Assembly: GCF_000686025.1 (NCBI RefSeq)
Contig: NZ_JMLQ01000002.1
Span: forward strand, 1-64,000
Origin: Rhodococcus sp. UNC23MFCrub1.1
GTDB taxonomy: Bacteria > Actinomycetota > Actinomycetes > Mycobacteriales > Mycobacteriaceae
Direction: 5' to 3'
DNA: 64,000 nt
Shown here: positions 8,056 to 16,084 of the stretch, in pieces
Position numbering within the stretch: position 1 is the first letter of the stretch
Layout: each line of letters starts with the position of its first letter
Translations under genes and position numbers: made by a program
Notes under the pieces: generated by a model
The model's input: the letters and a program-made list of their open reading frames with translations, nothing else
Database searches by the model: none
What the model was told of the DNA's origin: nothing

Positions 8056-8906
8056 CGACGCCCGGGCGCCGGCACGTTCCGGTGGGGTTGTCCACGGCCT
8101 CGGTCTATCCGCAGAACACCGAGTCCGCGTTCCGCTTCGCCGCGGAACTCGGCTTCGACGGGATCGAGCTCATGGTGTGGGCCGAGCCGATCAGCCAGGA
8201 CGTCGGTGCGATCAAGCAGCTCAGCCGCGCGTACGGCGTTCCGGTTCTGGCGCTGCACGCACCGTGCCTGCTGATCACCCAGCGGGTGTGGGGTTCGGAT
8301 CCGGTCTCGAAGCTCGTGCGCTCGGTCCACGCTGCCGAGGCGCTCGGCGCGTCCACCGTGGTGGTGCACCCGCCGTTTCGGTGGCAACGCATCTACGCCG
8401 ACGGTTTTCCCGACCAGGTCGCCGAGCTCGAGTCCGACAACGAGGGCATGGTCGTCGCCGTCGAGAACATGTTCCCGATGCGTGCGGACCGGCTCTTCGG
8501 TGCGGGCACCGGCTCGGTGAAGCGGCTCGAGAAGCGCGGCGGGAAGCCCGGCATCGGGTTCACCGCGTTCGCGCCGTCCTACGACCCGACCGACGTGGGC
8601 CACCAGCACTACACGCTGGACTTCTCGCACACCGCGACGTCCGGGCTCGATGCCGTGGCGCTGTCCGAGCGCATGGGCGCCGGGCTCAAGCATCTGCATC
8701 TCGCGGACGGCCGCGGCGCCTCCGTCGACGAGCACCTCGTGCCCGGCGACGGCACGCAGCCGGTCGCGGAGGTCTGCCAGGCGCTGGTCGCGCGAGGCTT
8801 CGACGGTCAGGCCGTGCTCGAGATCAACACCCAGAACGCGCGGACGGCCACCGAGCGGTCGGCCGCACTCGAACGATCGTTGGCGTTCGCCCGGCAGCAC
8901 CTCTGA
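8052..8906 (+). CDS. Sugar phosphate isomerase/epimerase-like TIM-barrel protein (Rv0498-like)
   Basis: A 284-residue protein of the AP-endonuclease-2 / xylose-isomerase-like TIM barrel family. Seen are 'GLSTASVYPQNTESAF' at the N-terminus, 'GFDGIELMVW', 'VVVHPPFRWQ', 'VAVENMFPMR', 'YTLDFSHTAT', 'HLHLADGRG' and 'VLEINTQNA'. The His, Glu and Asp residues at barrel strand ends suggest a divalent-metal site. The substrate is unknown. The GTG start shares GTGA with the stop of the membrane protein gene, marking the third gene of the ppx operon. Confidence 0.87.
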   Translation: MTTPGRRHVPVGLSTASVYPQNTESAFRFAAELGFDGIELMVWAEPISQDVGAIKQLSRAYGVPVLALHAPCLLITQRVWGSDPVSKLVRSVHAAEALGASTVVVHPPFRWQRIYADGFPDQVAELESDNEGMVVAVENMFPMRADRLFGAGTGSVKRLEKRGGKPGIGFTAFAPSYDPTDVGHQHYTLDFSHTATSGLDAVALSERMGAGLKHLHLADGRGASVDEHLVPGDGTQPVAEVCQALVARGFDGQAVLEINTQNARTATERSAALERSLAFARQHL

Positions 8907-8951
8907 CGTCCCTCACCTCTGAAGTCCGCACTCTCGGAAGATCGCACCTTC

Positions 8952-8968
8952 GGATAGTCGCACTATCC
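8952..8968. promoter_or_regulatory. Palindromic operator candidate upstream of the MerR gene
   Basis: GGATAGT-CGC-ACTATCC is a perfect 7+3+7 dyad. It ends nine bases before the presumed -10 box, the place where a MerR-type regulator usually binds its own promoter. Autoregulation is inferred. Confidence 0.55.
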
Positions 8969-8977
8969 ACTGTGGTC

Positions 8978-8983
8978 TAGAGT
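8978..8983 (+). promoter_or_regulatory. -10 box of the MerR gene
   Basis: TAGAGT ends seven bases before the GTG start. It fits TANNNT and a leaderless mRNA. Confidence 0.5.
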
Positions 8984-8990
8984 TCGACCG

Positions 8991-9737
8991 GTGCGCATGT
9001 CCGAGCTGGTCGAACGGTCCGGGGTCCCGCGACCCACGATCAAGTTCTACCTCCGCGAAGGGCTCCTCATGCCCGGGGTCGGCGCGGCGACGGTGTCCGA
9101 GTACACCGACGAGCACCTCGACCGCCTCCGGTTGATCAAGGCCCTTACCGGCGCCTCCCTTCCTCTCGGACGGATCAGGACGGTGCTCGCGGCCCTCGAC
9201 GAGGCGACCGGCGACGTCCATCCCGCGATGAGCCGGGCACTCGGTGCGCTCCCGCCCTACCTCGACGACGCGGGGCAGGACGGAGTCGACCCGGGTCCGG
9301 CGCCGCGTACCTCGCGGATCCTGGAACGGCTCGGCCACGCCGCCGCCGATCTCCCGACCGACAGTTCGGCAGCTCGTCAGCTCGACCACTCCCTCGCCGC
9401 CGCCGACGCTGCGGGCGTCCCGCTATCCGACGACGACGTCGTCGCGTACGCCCGTGCCGTGCGCGTGATCGCGGAGGGGGAGTGGGCGCGGGTGCTCGAC
9501 CACACCGAGCCACGCGACGCCGTGCGCTTCGCCGTCCTCGGGACGGTGCTCTACGAACCGGTGGTCACCGCCCTGCGCCGCCTCGCGCACCACGATCTCG
9601 CCCAGCAGCACTTCGCCCCGACCGGCCTTCCCGACCAACTCACCCGGCCGGCCTCCGGCCTTCCCGACCAACTCACCCGGCCGGCCTCCGGCCTTCCCGA
9701 CCGGCCCCACCCGACGACAGATTCGAGCGACCAGTGA
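8991..9737 (+). CDS. MerR-family transcriptional regulator
   Basis: A 248-residue DNA-binding protein. The winged helix-turn-helix is at the very N-terminus: 'MSELVERSGVPRPTIKFYLREGLL' (about 3-26) followed by 'YTDEHLDRLRLIKAL'. The middle is Ala-rich and probably helical, with no Cys pair of the metal-binding MerR type, so the signal is unknown. The last 35 residues are a tandem repeat of the 11-mer 'LPDQLTRPASG', unrelated to the family and made by a GC-rich DNA repeat. The gene overlaps the thioesterase gene by GTGA, so that enzyme is a likely co-expressed partner. ATG 8997 is an alternative start. Confidence 0.85.
   Translation: MRMSELVERSGVPRPTIKFYLREGLLMPGVGAATVSEYTDEHLDRLRLIKALTGASLPLGRIRTVLAALDEATGDVHPAMSRALGALPPYLDDAGQDGVDPGPAPRTSRILERLGHAAADLPTDSSAARQLDHSLAAADAAGVPLSDDDVVAYARAVRVIAEGEWARVLDHTEPRDAVRFAVLGTVLYEPVVTALRRLAHHDLAQQHFAPTGLPDQLTRPASGLPDQLTRPASGLPDRPHPTTDSSDQ
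9628..9702. repeat. 33-bp tandem repeat containing the 18-bp GC palindrome
   Basis: Two full 33-bp units (9628-9660, 9661-9693) and a 9-bp partial unit, all in frame at the 3' end of the MerR gene. Each full unit carries the 18-bp GC palindrome (9643-9660 and 9676-9693) that also occurs at 6009-6026. Confidence 0.85.
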
Positions 9738-10585
9738 CCGACGCCCCGTTCCGCACCCTCACCACACTCGATCGCACCGACACGGATCTGTTCGAGGGCA
9801 GCATCGACCCGACGTGGACCATCGGCCCCAAGGTGCACGGCGGCGCCATGATGAGTGTCTGTGCCGCGGCCGCCACTCAGCGTCTCGCGCTGGACGACGA
9901 CCCGATCGAGCTCACTCCGCTCGCAGTCAGCGCCAGCTACCTCGCGGCGCCCGATCCCGGCCCGGTGACGGTCGAGACGACGGTGCTCAAGCGTGGTCGG
10001 CGCGTGGTGCACGTCGACGCGGTGTTGCTGCAGAACGGTCGTCCCGCGGTGCGGAGCGTGGTCACGCTCGGCACGCCGGACAGCGGAGCGCCCGTGCACC
10101 AGGAGCACGAGTCGTCCCTGGCGTCGGTCCTCGACATGGCCGTCGAGCCGCCGGACTCGGCCGCTCGAGTGGCGCCCGGTCACCCGATGGCGGACGTCGT
10201 CCACGTCGCGACGGGCTGCGACATGCGTCTCGATCCCACCGCCGCGCACTTCCTGACCGGCGCGCAGGGGTCGGCGGAGATCCGCATGTGGGTCCGGCCG
10301 CGGCCCGACGACGAGAACGATCCCGTCACCGCGGCGCTGTTCGCCATCATGGCCGGCGACATCTGCCCGCCCGTGACGATGAATCGCGGCCTCTTCGGCT
10401 GGGCTCCGACGGTCCAGCTCACGACGTACCTGCGCCACACCCCGGCACCCGGCTGGCTGCGCGTGAAGTCGTCGAGCACCGTGCTCGGCGGTTCCTGGTT
10501 CGAGGAGGACCACACCATCGTCGACTCCACCGGTGCCGTGGTGGTGCAGAGCCGACAGCTGGCCATGGTGCCGCTCGCGACCTGA
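9734..10585 (+). CDS. Acyl-CoA thioesterase-like protein (double hotdog)
   Basis: A 283-residue protein resembling the thioesterase family with two hotdog folds (TesB-like, 4HBT_3). The N-terminal half has 'GPKVHGGAMMSVCAAAA' (about 33-49), the usual hotdog helix. The second half has 'MTMNRGLFGWAPTVQLTTY'-type sequence and ends 'VVVQSRQLAMVPLA', a common thioesterase finish. It would release fatty acids from acyl-CoA in the cytosol; chain length is not predictable. The GTG start overlaps the stop of the MerR gene, so both are probably on one mRNA. Confidence 0.82.
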   Translation: MTDAPFRTLTTLDRTDTDLFEGSIDPTWTIGPKVHGGAMMSVCAAAATQRLALDDDPIELTPLAVSASYLAAPDPGPVTVETTVLKRGRRVVHVDAVLLQNGRPAVRSVVTLGTPDSGAPVHQEHESSLASVLDMAVEPPDSAARVAPGHPMADVVHVATGCDMRLDPTAAHFLTGAQGSAEIRMWVRPRPDDENDPVTAALFAIMAGDICPPVTMNRGLFGWAPTVQLTTYLRHTPAPGWLRVKSSSTVLGGSWFEEDHTIVDSTGAVVVQSRQLAMVPLAT

Positions 10586-10646
10586 GCCCGACCGAGGGAC
10601 CGCGACACCCTGCTGACCGCCACCCGGGGCATGGCACGCTGAGCGC

Positions 10647-11462
10647 ATGACGAGAATTGCGGTGATCGGCGGCGGCCGGATCGGTGAGGCGTTGATCGCA
10701 GGACTGATCGAGGGCGGGTTGCCCACCGGCAACGTGGTGCTGGCGGAGAAGTACCCGGCCCGCGCGGACGCGGTGGCCACCCAGTTCGGCATTCGGACCA
10801 CCAGCGTGATCGACGCGATCGAGGGCGCCGACGTCATCGTCGTCGCGGTGAAGCCCGACGACGTCGACTCGGTGATCACCCAGATGTCCAAGGCCGAGCT
10901 CAACGGGGAGCGCGAGCAGATCATCGTGACGATGGCCGCCGGCGTCACCGCGTCGCGCTACGAGCCGAAGCTGCCCGCGGGCATCCCGATCGTCCGTGTC
11001 ATGCCCAACACCCCGATGTTGGTGGGCGAGGCGATGAGCGTGCTGGCCCCCGGCCGCCATGCCCGCTCGGAGCACATCGAGACGGTGCGCAAGCTGCTCG
11101 GCACCGTCGGGAAGACGGCCGTCGTGTCCGAGGACAAGATCGACGCGGTCACCGCCGTCTCCGGATCCGGACCCGCCTACTTCTTCCTCATGGCCGAGGC
11201 CATGATCGACGCCGCCGTGGGTCTCGGACTGCCTCGCGACACCGCCACGACACTGGTCGTCCAGACGATGGTGGGCTCCGCGGCGATGCTCGATCGCTCG
11301 GACGAGTCACCGCAGGAGCTCCGCGCCGGTGTGACGTCTCCCGGCGGCACCACGGCGGCGGCCATCGCCCAGCTGGAGCGAAAGGGCTTCCGAGCTGCGC
11401 TTCTCGACGCGATCGACGCCGCCAAGGCGCGGGGAATGGCTCTCGGTTCACCGGTCGAATAA
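10647..11462 (+). CDS. proC: Pyrroline-5-carboxylate reductase
   Basis: Last step of proline synthesis: NAD(P)H-dependent reduction of 1-pyrroline-5-carboxylate in the cytosol. At 271 residues it has the family length. The Rossmann motif 'AVIGGGRIGEALI' is at 5-17, and the C-terminal dimerisation and active-site part contains 'VSGSGPAYFFL' and 'TSPGGTTAAAI'. Rv0500 has the same neighbours (a small HTH protein and bS22 downstream). A 61-bp gap separates it from the thioesterase gene. No strong Shine-Dalgarno is seen. Confidence 0.96.
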   Translation: MTRIAVIGGGRIGEALIAGLIEGGLPTGNVVLAEKYPARADAVATQFGIRTTSVIDAIEGADVIVVAVKPDDVDSVITQMSKAELNGEREQIIVTMAAGVTASRYEPKLPAGIPIVRVMPNTPMLVGEAMSVLAPGRHARSEHIETVRKLLGTVGKTAVVSEDKIDAVTAVSGSGPAYFFLMAEAMIDAAVGLGLPRDTATTLVVQTMVGSAAMLDRSDESPQELRAGVTSPGGTTAAAIAQLERKGFRAALLDAIDAAKARGMALGSPVE

Positions 11463-11585
11463 ATATTGGTCCCCCCACCCGTCGCTTTTGTCACTCGAGT
11501 CCCGCTAAGCTCGCTGCAGCACGTGCGTGTCTGTTCTGCCGGAGGGGAAGCCGGCAGCGCGGGCGTGCCGGAGGTATGTGGATTT

Positions 11586-11831
11586 ATGGAATCCGTCAAC
11601 AAGCCGTCCGGGTCGAGCAAGAGCTCGTCCCACGACGGCCAACCGGCTGTGGCCGGAACCCAGTTCCTCACGGTGGCAGAAGTTGCCTCACTGATGAGGG
11701 TGTCCAAGATGACCGTGTACCGCCTGGTGCACGGTGGCGAGCTGCCCGCCGTTCGTGTGGGCCGTTCGTTCCGAGTGCATGCGAAGGCGGTGCACGACTA
11801 CCTGGAGACGTCCTACTTCGACGCAGGCTGA
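11586..11831 (+). CDS. Small helix-turn-helix protein (excisionase/MerR type, Rv0500A-like)
   Basis: An 81-residue DNA-binding protein whose HTH is 'FLTVAEVASLMRVSKMTVYRL' split over about residues 26-46, followed by 'GELPAVRVGRSFRVHAKAVHDYLE', the wing and C-terminal helix of the helix_turn_helix_17 family. The near-identical Rv0500A of M. tuberculosis also follows proC. The ATG was chosen over upstream frames because GGAGG lies 11 bases before it and the N-terminus matches. The first 25 residues are Ser/Gly-rich and probably flexible. The target sites are not known. It is probably a constitutive or developmental regulator similar in size to BldC. Confidence 0.88.
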   Translation: MESVNKPSGSSKSSSHDGQPAVAGTQFLTVAEVASLMRVSKMTVYRLVHGGELPAVRVGRSFRVHAKAVHDYLETSYFDAG

Positions 11832-11954
11832 CGCACGCTCCACGTGGAACGGTGCATGCCCGGGGAAGGGCATCGGCACGGTTCACCGGAATCGGACGGT
11901 TCGGGTGTGCGCCGCTGCTGCGGAGGCCGGTCGAGGGTGGTCGTGTGAGCTGGG

Positions 11955-11960
11955 TATGAT
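11955..11960 (+). promoter_or_regulatory. -10 box upstream of bS22
   Basis: TATGAT in the gap before the bS22 gene, close to the strongest -10 consensus. It would give a 5' leader of about 110 bases. The -35 region is weak. Confidence 0.5.
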
Positions 11961-12080
11961 GGGGCTGAGTCGCGTGAGCGCGCAGTCCCGTCACTGCCGT
12001 GTCCGCCGACGACCGAACAGCACCAGCAGCGGTATCAGCAGTGCAGCTGTACAGAGACGAAAGAACGCGAGGACACCCGC

Positions 12081-12182
12081 ATGGGTTCAGTGATCAAGAA
12101 GCGTCGCAAGCGCATGTCGAAGAAGAAGCACCGCAAGCTGCTTCGCCGCACCCGCGTTCAGCGCAGGAAATTGGGTAAGTGA
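12081..12182 (+). CDS. Small ribosomal subunit protein bS22 (AURKAIP1/COX24 domain)
   Basis: A 33-residue, extremely basic protein beginning '[17 protein letters not shown]' and ending '[12 protein letters not shown]'. It matches the small protein Rv0500B, identified in mycobacterial ribosomes as bS22, which binds near the decoding centre of the 30S subunit. AGGA lies about nine bases before the ATG. A strong GC hairpin follows the stop and probably ends the transcript. The gene is easily missed because of its size, but the sequence and position between the HTH gene and the epimerase gene are those of the M. tuberculosis locus. Confidence 0.95.
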
Positions 12183-12206
12183 TCCGCTAGGGATCGCGAC
12201 GACTTC

Positions 12207-12244
12207 CGCCCGTGAGGATCGAGTTTCGACCGTCCTCGCGGGCG
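12207..12244. terminator. Hairpin after bS22
   Basis: Inverted repeat CGCCCGTGAGGA / TCCTCGCGGGCG (one mismatch) around a 14-base loop, 24 bases past the bS22 stop and followed by TTGT. It is a likely terminator between bS22 and the next gene. Confidence 0.6.
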
Positions 12245-12375
12245 TTGTCGTATCCGGTCCCGCGGGTGTCGCGTGCCGGTTCTTCTCGTGCCGGAGCGCG
12301 CACGCGGGGTTCGTGACACCATGGCGTGTGCGGCGCCGCGCGAGCGGTGGCCACGGGAGAAACCGAGGGGGTCTG

Positions 12376-13485
12376 GTGAGCTCTGACGACACCGGGCGCG
12401 ACGCTCCACGCGTCGTGCTCGTCACGGGAGCGAGCCGATTCCTGGGCGGATACCTCACCATGCGACTGGCGCAGAACCCGTCGATCGAGCGGGTCGTCGC
12501 CGTCGATGCCGTGGCACCCACCAAGGACATGATCCGGCGGATGGGTCGCGCCGAATTCGTGCGGGCGGACATCCGTAACCCGTTGATCGGCAAGGTCATC
12601 CGCAGCGCGGGCGTCGACACCGTCGTGCACGCGTCGCTGCTGTCCCGGCCGCCCAGCGGCGGTGGCCGCACGGTGATGAAGGACCTCAACGTGCTCGGGG
12701 CGATGCAGCTGTTCGCCGTCTGCCAGAAGTCGCCGACGGTGCGGCACGTGGTGCTGCGCTCGTCGACGGCGGTGTACGGCTGCAGTGCGAAGGATCCGGC
12801 GCAGTTCACCGAGGAGATGGGCGCGCGGTCACGTCCGCAGGGCGGCTTCGCCCGCGACGCCATCGAGACCGAGGGCTACGCCCGTGGGCTGGGCCGTCGT
12901 CGTCCGGACATCGACGTCAGCATCCTGCGCAACGCCCCCATGATCGGACCCCGGTTGAACGGATCCGTCTCGCGCTACCTCACCTCGCCGGTCACACCGT
13001 CGATCCTCGGTCGCGATGCGCGCATGCAGTTGCTGCACGAGGAGGACGCGCTCTCCGCACTCGAACGCGCCACGTTGGCCGGCCCCGCGGGCACCTTCAA
13101 CATCGCGGCCGACGGCATCATCATGCTGTCGCAGGCCATCCGCCGAGCCGGCCGCGTGGAGCTGCCGGTGCCCATGGCCCTGTTCCGCACCACCGGCAAG
13201 GCGGTGATGGGATCGCTGATGCGCGACTTCTCGGCGGAGCAGCTCGACTACTTCAACTTCGGATGCGGGGTGGACACCACCCGGATGAAGAACGTCCTCG
13301 GATTCACCCCACGGTGGACCACCGTGCAGGCGTTCGACGATTTCGTGCGCGGAGTCGCGCTGACGCCGGTGATCCGGCGTGAATGGGTCGACGCGATCGA
13401 GAATCGTGTCATCGGACTGTTGGGCGGTGCGACCTCCGGGGCGCACCCGTCGCCCGTGTCGTTGCCGGCCGGAGCGGGAAGGTGA
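12376..13485 (+). CDS. NAD-dependent epimerase/dehydratase-family protein (Rv0501/GalE2-like)
   Basis: A 369-residue extended SDR protein. The nucleotide-binding motif is 'VVLVTGASRFLGGYL' (about 12-26), followed by 'FVRADIRNP', 'VVHASLLS' and 'RSSTAVYG'. The usual YxxxK catalytic pair is not evident: the Tyr of 'AVYGCSAKDP' has Lys five residues later, and 'EGYARGL' lacks it. The enzyme activity is therefore uncertain, despite the annotation galE2 in M. tuberculosis. GAGGGGG just before the GTG supports the start. It overlaps the acyltransferase gene by GTGA. Confidence 0.85.
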   Translation: MSSDDTGRDAPRVVLVTGASRFLGGYLTMRLAQNPSIERVVAVDAVAPTKDMIRRMGRAEFVRADIRNPLIGKVIRSAGVDTVVHASLLSRPPSGGGRTVMKDLNVLGAMQLFAVCQKSPTVRHVVLRSSTAVYGCSAKDPAQFTEEMGARSRPQGGFARDAIETEGYARGLGRRRPDIDVSILRNAPMIGPRLNGSVSRYLTSPVTPSILGRDARMQLLHEEDALSALERATLAGPAGTFNIAADGIIMLSQAIRRAGRVELPVPMALFRTTGKAVMGSLMRDFSAEQLDYFNFGCGVDTTRMKNVLGFTPRWTTVQAFDDFVRGVALTPVIRREWVDAIENRVIGLLGGATSGAHPSPVSLPAGAGR

Positions 13486-14588
13486 CCGACGTGGCCAAAG
13501 TGATTCCGCTGCACGGTAAGTCGTTCGATCGCCTCCGGCAGTCCACGCCCGACGGTGGGCCACGCGCCGGCAGCGACCCGGCGGACGTCCGCGGTCGGCA
13601 CCCCTCGTCCTATGCGTCCCCGTCGCCCTCGCCCTCGATGATGCCGAGTGTCGAGGTGCCGACGCCTCTGGTCGTGCCCGAGACGGCAGCACCGCATGCG
13701 ACGCCGGACGTCGGCGAGTTCCCGTCGGCCGTCGAGTCGGTACGGCGTGCTCTCGTCGACCGTGTCGCCGGGGGAGCGGACTTCCTGCGGACGCGCCTGT
13801 CGGGCGACTACGAGGTCGACGAGTTCGGTTACGACCCCCACTTCGCCGATTCCGTCTGGCTTCCGGCGTTGCGACCGCTGTTCGAGAAGTGGTTCCGCGT
13901 CGAGGTGCGCGGGATCGAGAACGTGCCCGCCGAGGGCGGCGCCCTGGTGGTCTCGAACCACGCGGGTGTCATCCCGATCGACGGACTCATGGCCTCGGTC
14001 GCGATGCGGGATCACCACCCGCAGCACCGCGCGCTGCGCATGCTCGCCGCGGACCTCGCGTTCGAGACCCCGCTGGTCGGCAGCATCGCGCGCCGCGCCG
14101 GCCATACCCTGGCCTGCCAACCCGACGCCGAGCGACTGCTGCGTGGCGGCGAGGTCGTGGCGGTGTTCCCGGAAGGGTTCAAGGGCATCGGCAAGCCGTT
14201 CAGTGAGCGCTACAAGCTGCAGCGCTTCGGCCGCGGTGGCTTCGTCTCCGCCGCGCTGCGCACCCAGACGCCCATCATCCCGTGCTCGATCGTCGGGTCC
14301 GAGGAGATCTACCCGAAGATCGGTGACCTGACGACGCTCGCACGCGTCCTCGGCATGCCGTACTTCCCGGTCACGCCGCTGTTCCCGCACTTCGGTCCGC
14401 TGGGTCTCGTCCCGCTGCCGTCGAAGTGGTACATCGAGTTCGGCGAGCCCATCGAGACCACGTCCTACGAGCCGTCCGCCGCCGACGACCCGATGGAACT
14501 GTTCGAGGTCACCGACCGCGTGCGCGAGACGATCCAGCAGACGCTCTACCGGCTGTTGACCCGTCGCCGGAACGTCTTCCTCGGCTAG
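13482..14588 (+). CDS. Lysophospholipid acyltransferase-family protein (Rv0502-like)
   Basis: A 368-residue acyltransferase of the PlsC-like superfamily, which would acylate a lysophospholipid or similar glycerolipid at the membrane. After a disordered, Pro/Ser-rich N-terminus (about 1-80), the catalytic region has 'VVSNHAGVIPIDG' with His160 and Asp167, and 'FPEGFKGIGKPF' (acyl-acceptor binding). C-terminal 'YIEFGEPIET' is also typical. The exact acceptor is unknown. It is translationally coupled to the SDR gene, as in M. tuberculosis, and its stop overlaps the stop of the convergent phytoene-desaturase gene in CTAG. Confidence 0.88.
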   Translation: MTDVAKVIPLHGKSFDRLRQSTPDGGPRAGSDPADVRGRHPSSYASPSPSPSMMPSVEVPTPLVVPETAAPHATPDVGEFPSAVESVRRALVDRVAGGADFLRTRLSGDYEVDEFGYDPHFADSVWLPALRPLFEKWFRVEVRGIENVPAEGGALVVSNHAGVIPIDGLMASVAMRDHHPQHRALRMLAADLAFETPLVGSIARRAGHTLACQPDAERLLRGGEVVAVFPEGFKGIGKPFSERYKLQRFGRGGFVSAALRTQTPIIPCSIVGSEEIYPKIGDLTTLARVLGMPYFPVTPLFPHFGPLGLVPLPSKWYIEFGEPIETTSYEPSAADDPMELFEVTDRVRETIQQTLYRLLTRRRNVFLG

Positions 14589-16084
14589 AGGGCGTCGGCG
14601 ATCAGCTCGTCGACGATCTGTGCCGAGAGCGTCACCAGCGGGAGTCCACCGCCGGGGTGCGACGATCCACCGACCAGGAACAGGCCGGGGATCGGCGAGC
14701 GATTGGCCGGGCGCAGGAACGCGGCCGTCGCCCCGTTGGACGACGTTCCGTAGATGGACCCGCCCGGAGTCATGGTGCGGCGCATCAGATCTGCCGGCGA
14801 GATGATCTCCCGCCACAGCACCCGCTCGCGCACGTCCACTCCGCGCTCCGCCATGACGTCGAGGATGCGGTCGGCGTAGCCCTCCGACAGTTCGGGAGCG
14901 TCCCAGTCGACCAGCGCCGAGGAACCGGTGCCGTGTCGCGCGGCGTTCACCAGGACGAACCAGGCCTCGGTGTCGTCGTCCGGGCGCAGAGCCGGATCGT
15001 CGGGGGCGCTGACGTAGACGGTCGGGGCGTCGGCGGGGTGCGCCGGCCGCGTGCGGGTGCCGAAGACGGCGTCGAACTCGGCGTCGTAGTCGTCCGGGAA
15101 CAGCACCCGGTGGTGCGGGGTGTCGGCGTCGCGGCCCCGCAGAGCCAGCAGGATCACGAAGCCGGACAGGCTCGCGGTGGTCGCGTCGAGGCGCCGCCGG
15201 GCGAGCGCGGTGCGCCGCGTGGCGGGGACCAGAGACCGGTAGACCTGCTCGGCATCGGCGTTCGCGACGACGATGTCGGCCGCGACGGGTCCGTGTGTGG
15301 TGTCGACGCCGGTGGTGCGTCCGTTCTCGACGCGCACGCCGGTCACCGTGACACCCGTGCGGATCTCCGCTCCGAGCGATGTCGCGCGGTCGACGATCGC
15401 CTCGGCGATGCGGTGCAGCCCACCGGGAACGTGCCACGATCCCCAGCGCTGCTCGACGTGCGGCACCGTGGCGAGGGCCGCCGGGGCGCGCCGCGGATCC
15501 GAGCCGGTGTAGGTGGCGTAGCGGTCGAGCATCATCGCCAGCCGGGGATCGGTGAGGTACTGCCGACCCAGATCACGCAGCGACGACCACGGGCTGATGG
15601 TGCGGAGGTCGCCCACCCGTCGCGACAGCGATACCAGTTCGCGGGGGCCGATGGGCGATTCGAGGAACGCCTCGTGGGTGGCGTCCCAGATCTGCTCGGC
15701 ACGCTCGGAGAACCGGGACCACTGCGCACCGGCACCGGCTCCGAGCGCCGAGTCCAGAGCGGCGGGGATCTCCTCCGCGCGACCGGGCATGTCCAGCTCG
15801 GTGCCGTCGGGAAAGCGGTAGCGACACGCGACCGGGAGCCGGTCGAACGTGAGGTCCGACGGCCCACCGGTCTGCGCGAAGAGATCGTGGAACACGTGCG
15901 GCATGGTGACCAGTGACGGCCCGGTGTCGAACGAGAAGCCGTCCCGCCGAACGATGCCGAGCTTCCCGCCCAGATCGTGCGACTGCTCGAGCACGACGGT
16001 CTCGACACCGCGGTGGGCCAGGCGGGCGGCGGTGGCGAGTCCGCCGACACCCGCACCGATGACGACTGCTCTCACAGGACTCAC
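14585..16084 (-). CDS. Phytoene desaturase-like FAD-dependent oxidoreductase
   Basis: A 499-residue CrtI-type flavoprotein that would introduce double bonds in phytoene or a related carotenoid. The dinucleotide motif '[16 protein letters not shown]' is at about 6-21, then '[24 protein letters not shown]'-like sequence, and the C-terminal CrtI signature includes '[19 protein letters not shown]'. It lies where M. tuberculosis has the cyclopropane synthase cmaA2. No crtB or crtE is adjacent, so the pathway partners must lie elsewhere. The start shares GTGA with the stop of the HAD gene upstream; GTG 16075 is an alternative. A related ketolase or oxidase role is possible. Confidence 0.83.
   Translation of the reverse strand: MSPVRAVVIGAGVGGLATAARLAHRGVETVVLEQSHDLGGKLGIVRRDGFSFDTGPSLVTMPHVFHDLFAQTGGPSDLTFDRLPVACRYRFPDGTELDMPGRAEEIPAALDSALGAGAGAQWSRFSERAEQIWDATHEAFLESPIGPRELVSLSRRVGDLRTISPWSSLRDLGRQYLTDPRLAMMLDRYATYTGSDPRRAPAALATVPHVEQRWGSWHVPGGLHRIAEAIVDRATSLGAEIRTGVTVTGVRVENGRTTGVDTTHGPVAADIVVANADAEQVYRSLVPATRRTALARRRLDATTASLSGFVILLALRGRDADTPHHRVLFPDDYDAEFDAVFGTRTRPAHPADAPTVYVSAPDDPALRPDDDTEAWFVLVNAARHGTGSSALVDWDAPELSEGYADRILDVMAERGVDVRERVLWREIISPADLMRRTMTPGGSIYGTSSNGATAAFLRPANRSPIPGLFLVGGSSHPGGGLPLVTLSAQIVDELIADAL

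Noticed and set aside
9628..9702. CRISPR-like repeats
   Set aside because: The 33-bp units are directly adjacent with no spacers and are in frame with the MerR gene, so this is a coding tandem repeat.
11832..12080. Coding frames in the 249-bp gap before bS22
   Set aside because: They have poor codon use and no ribosome site; the stretch holds the bS22 promoter and leader instead.
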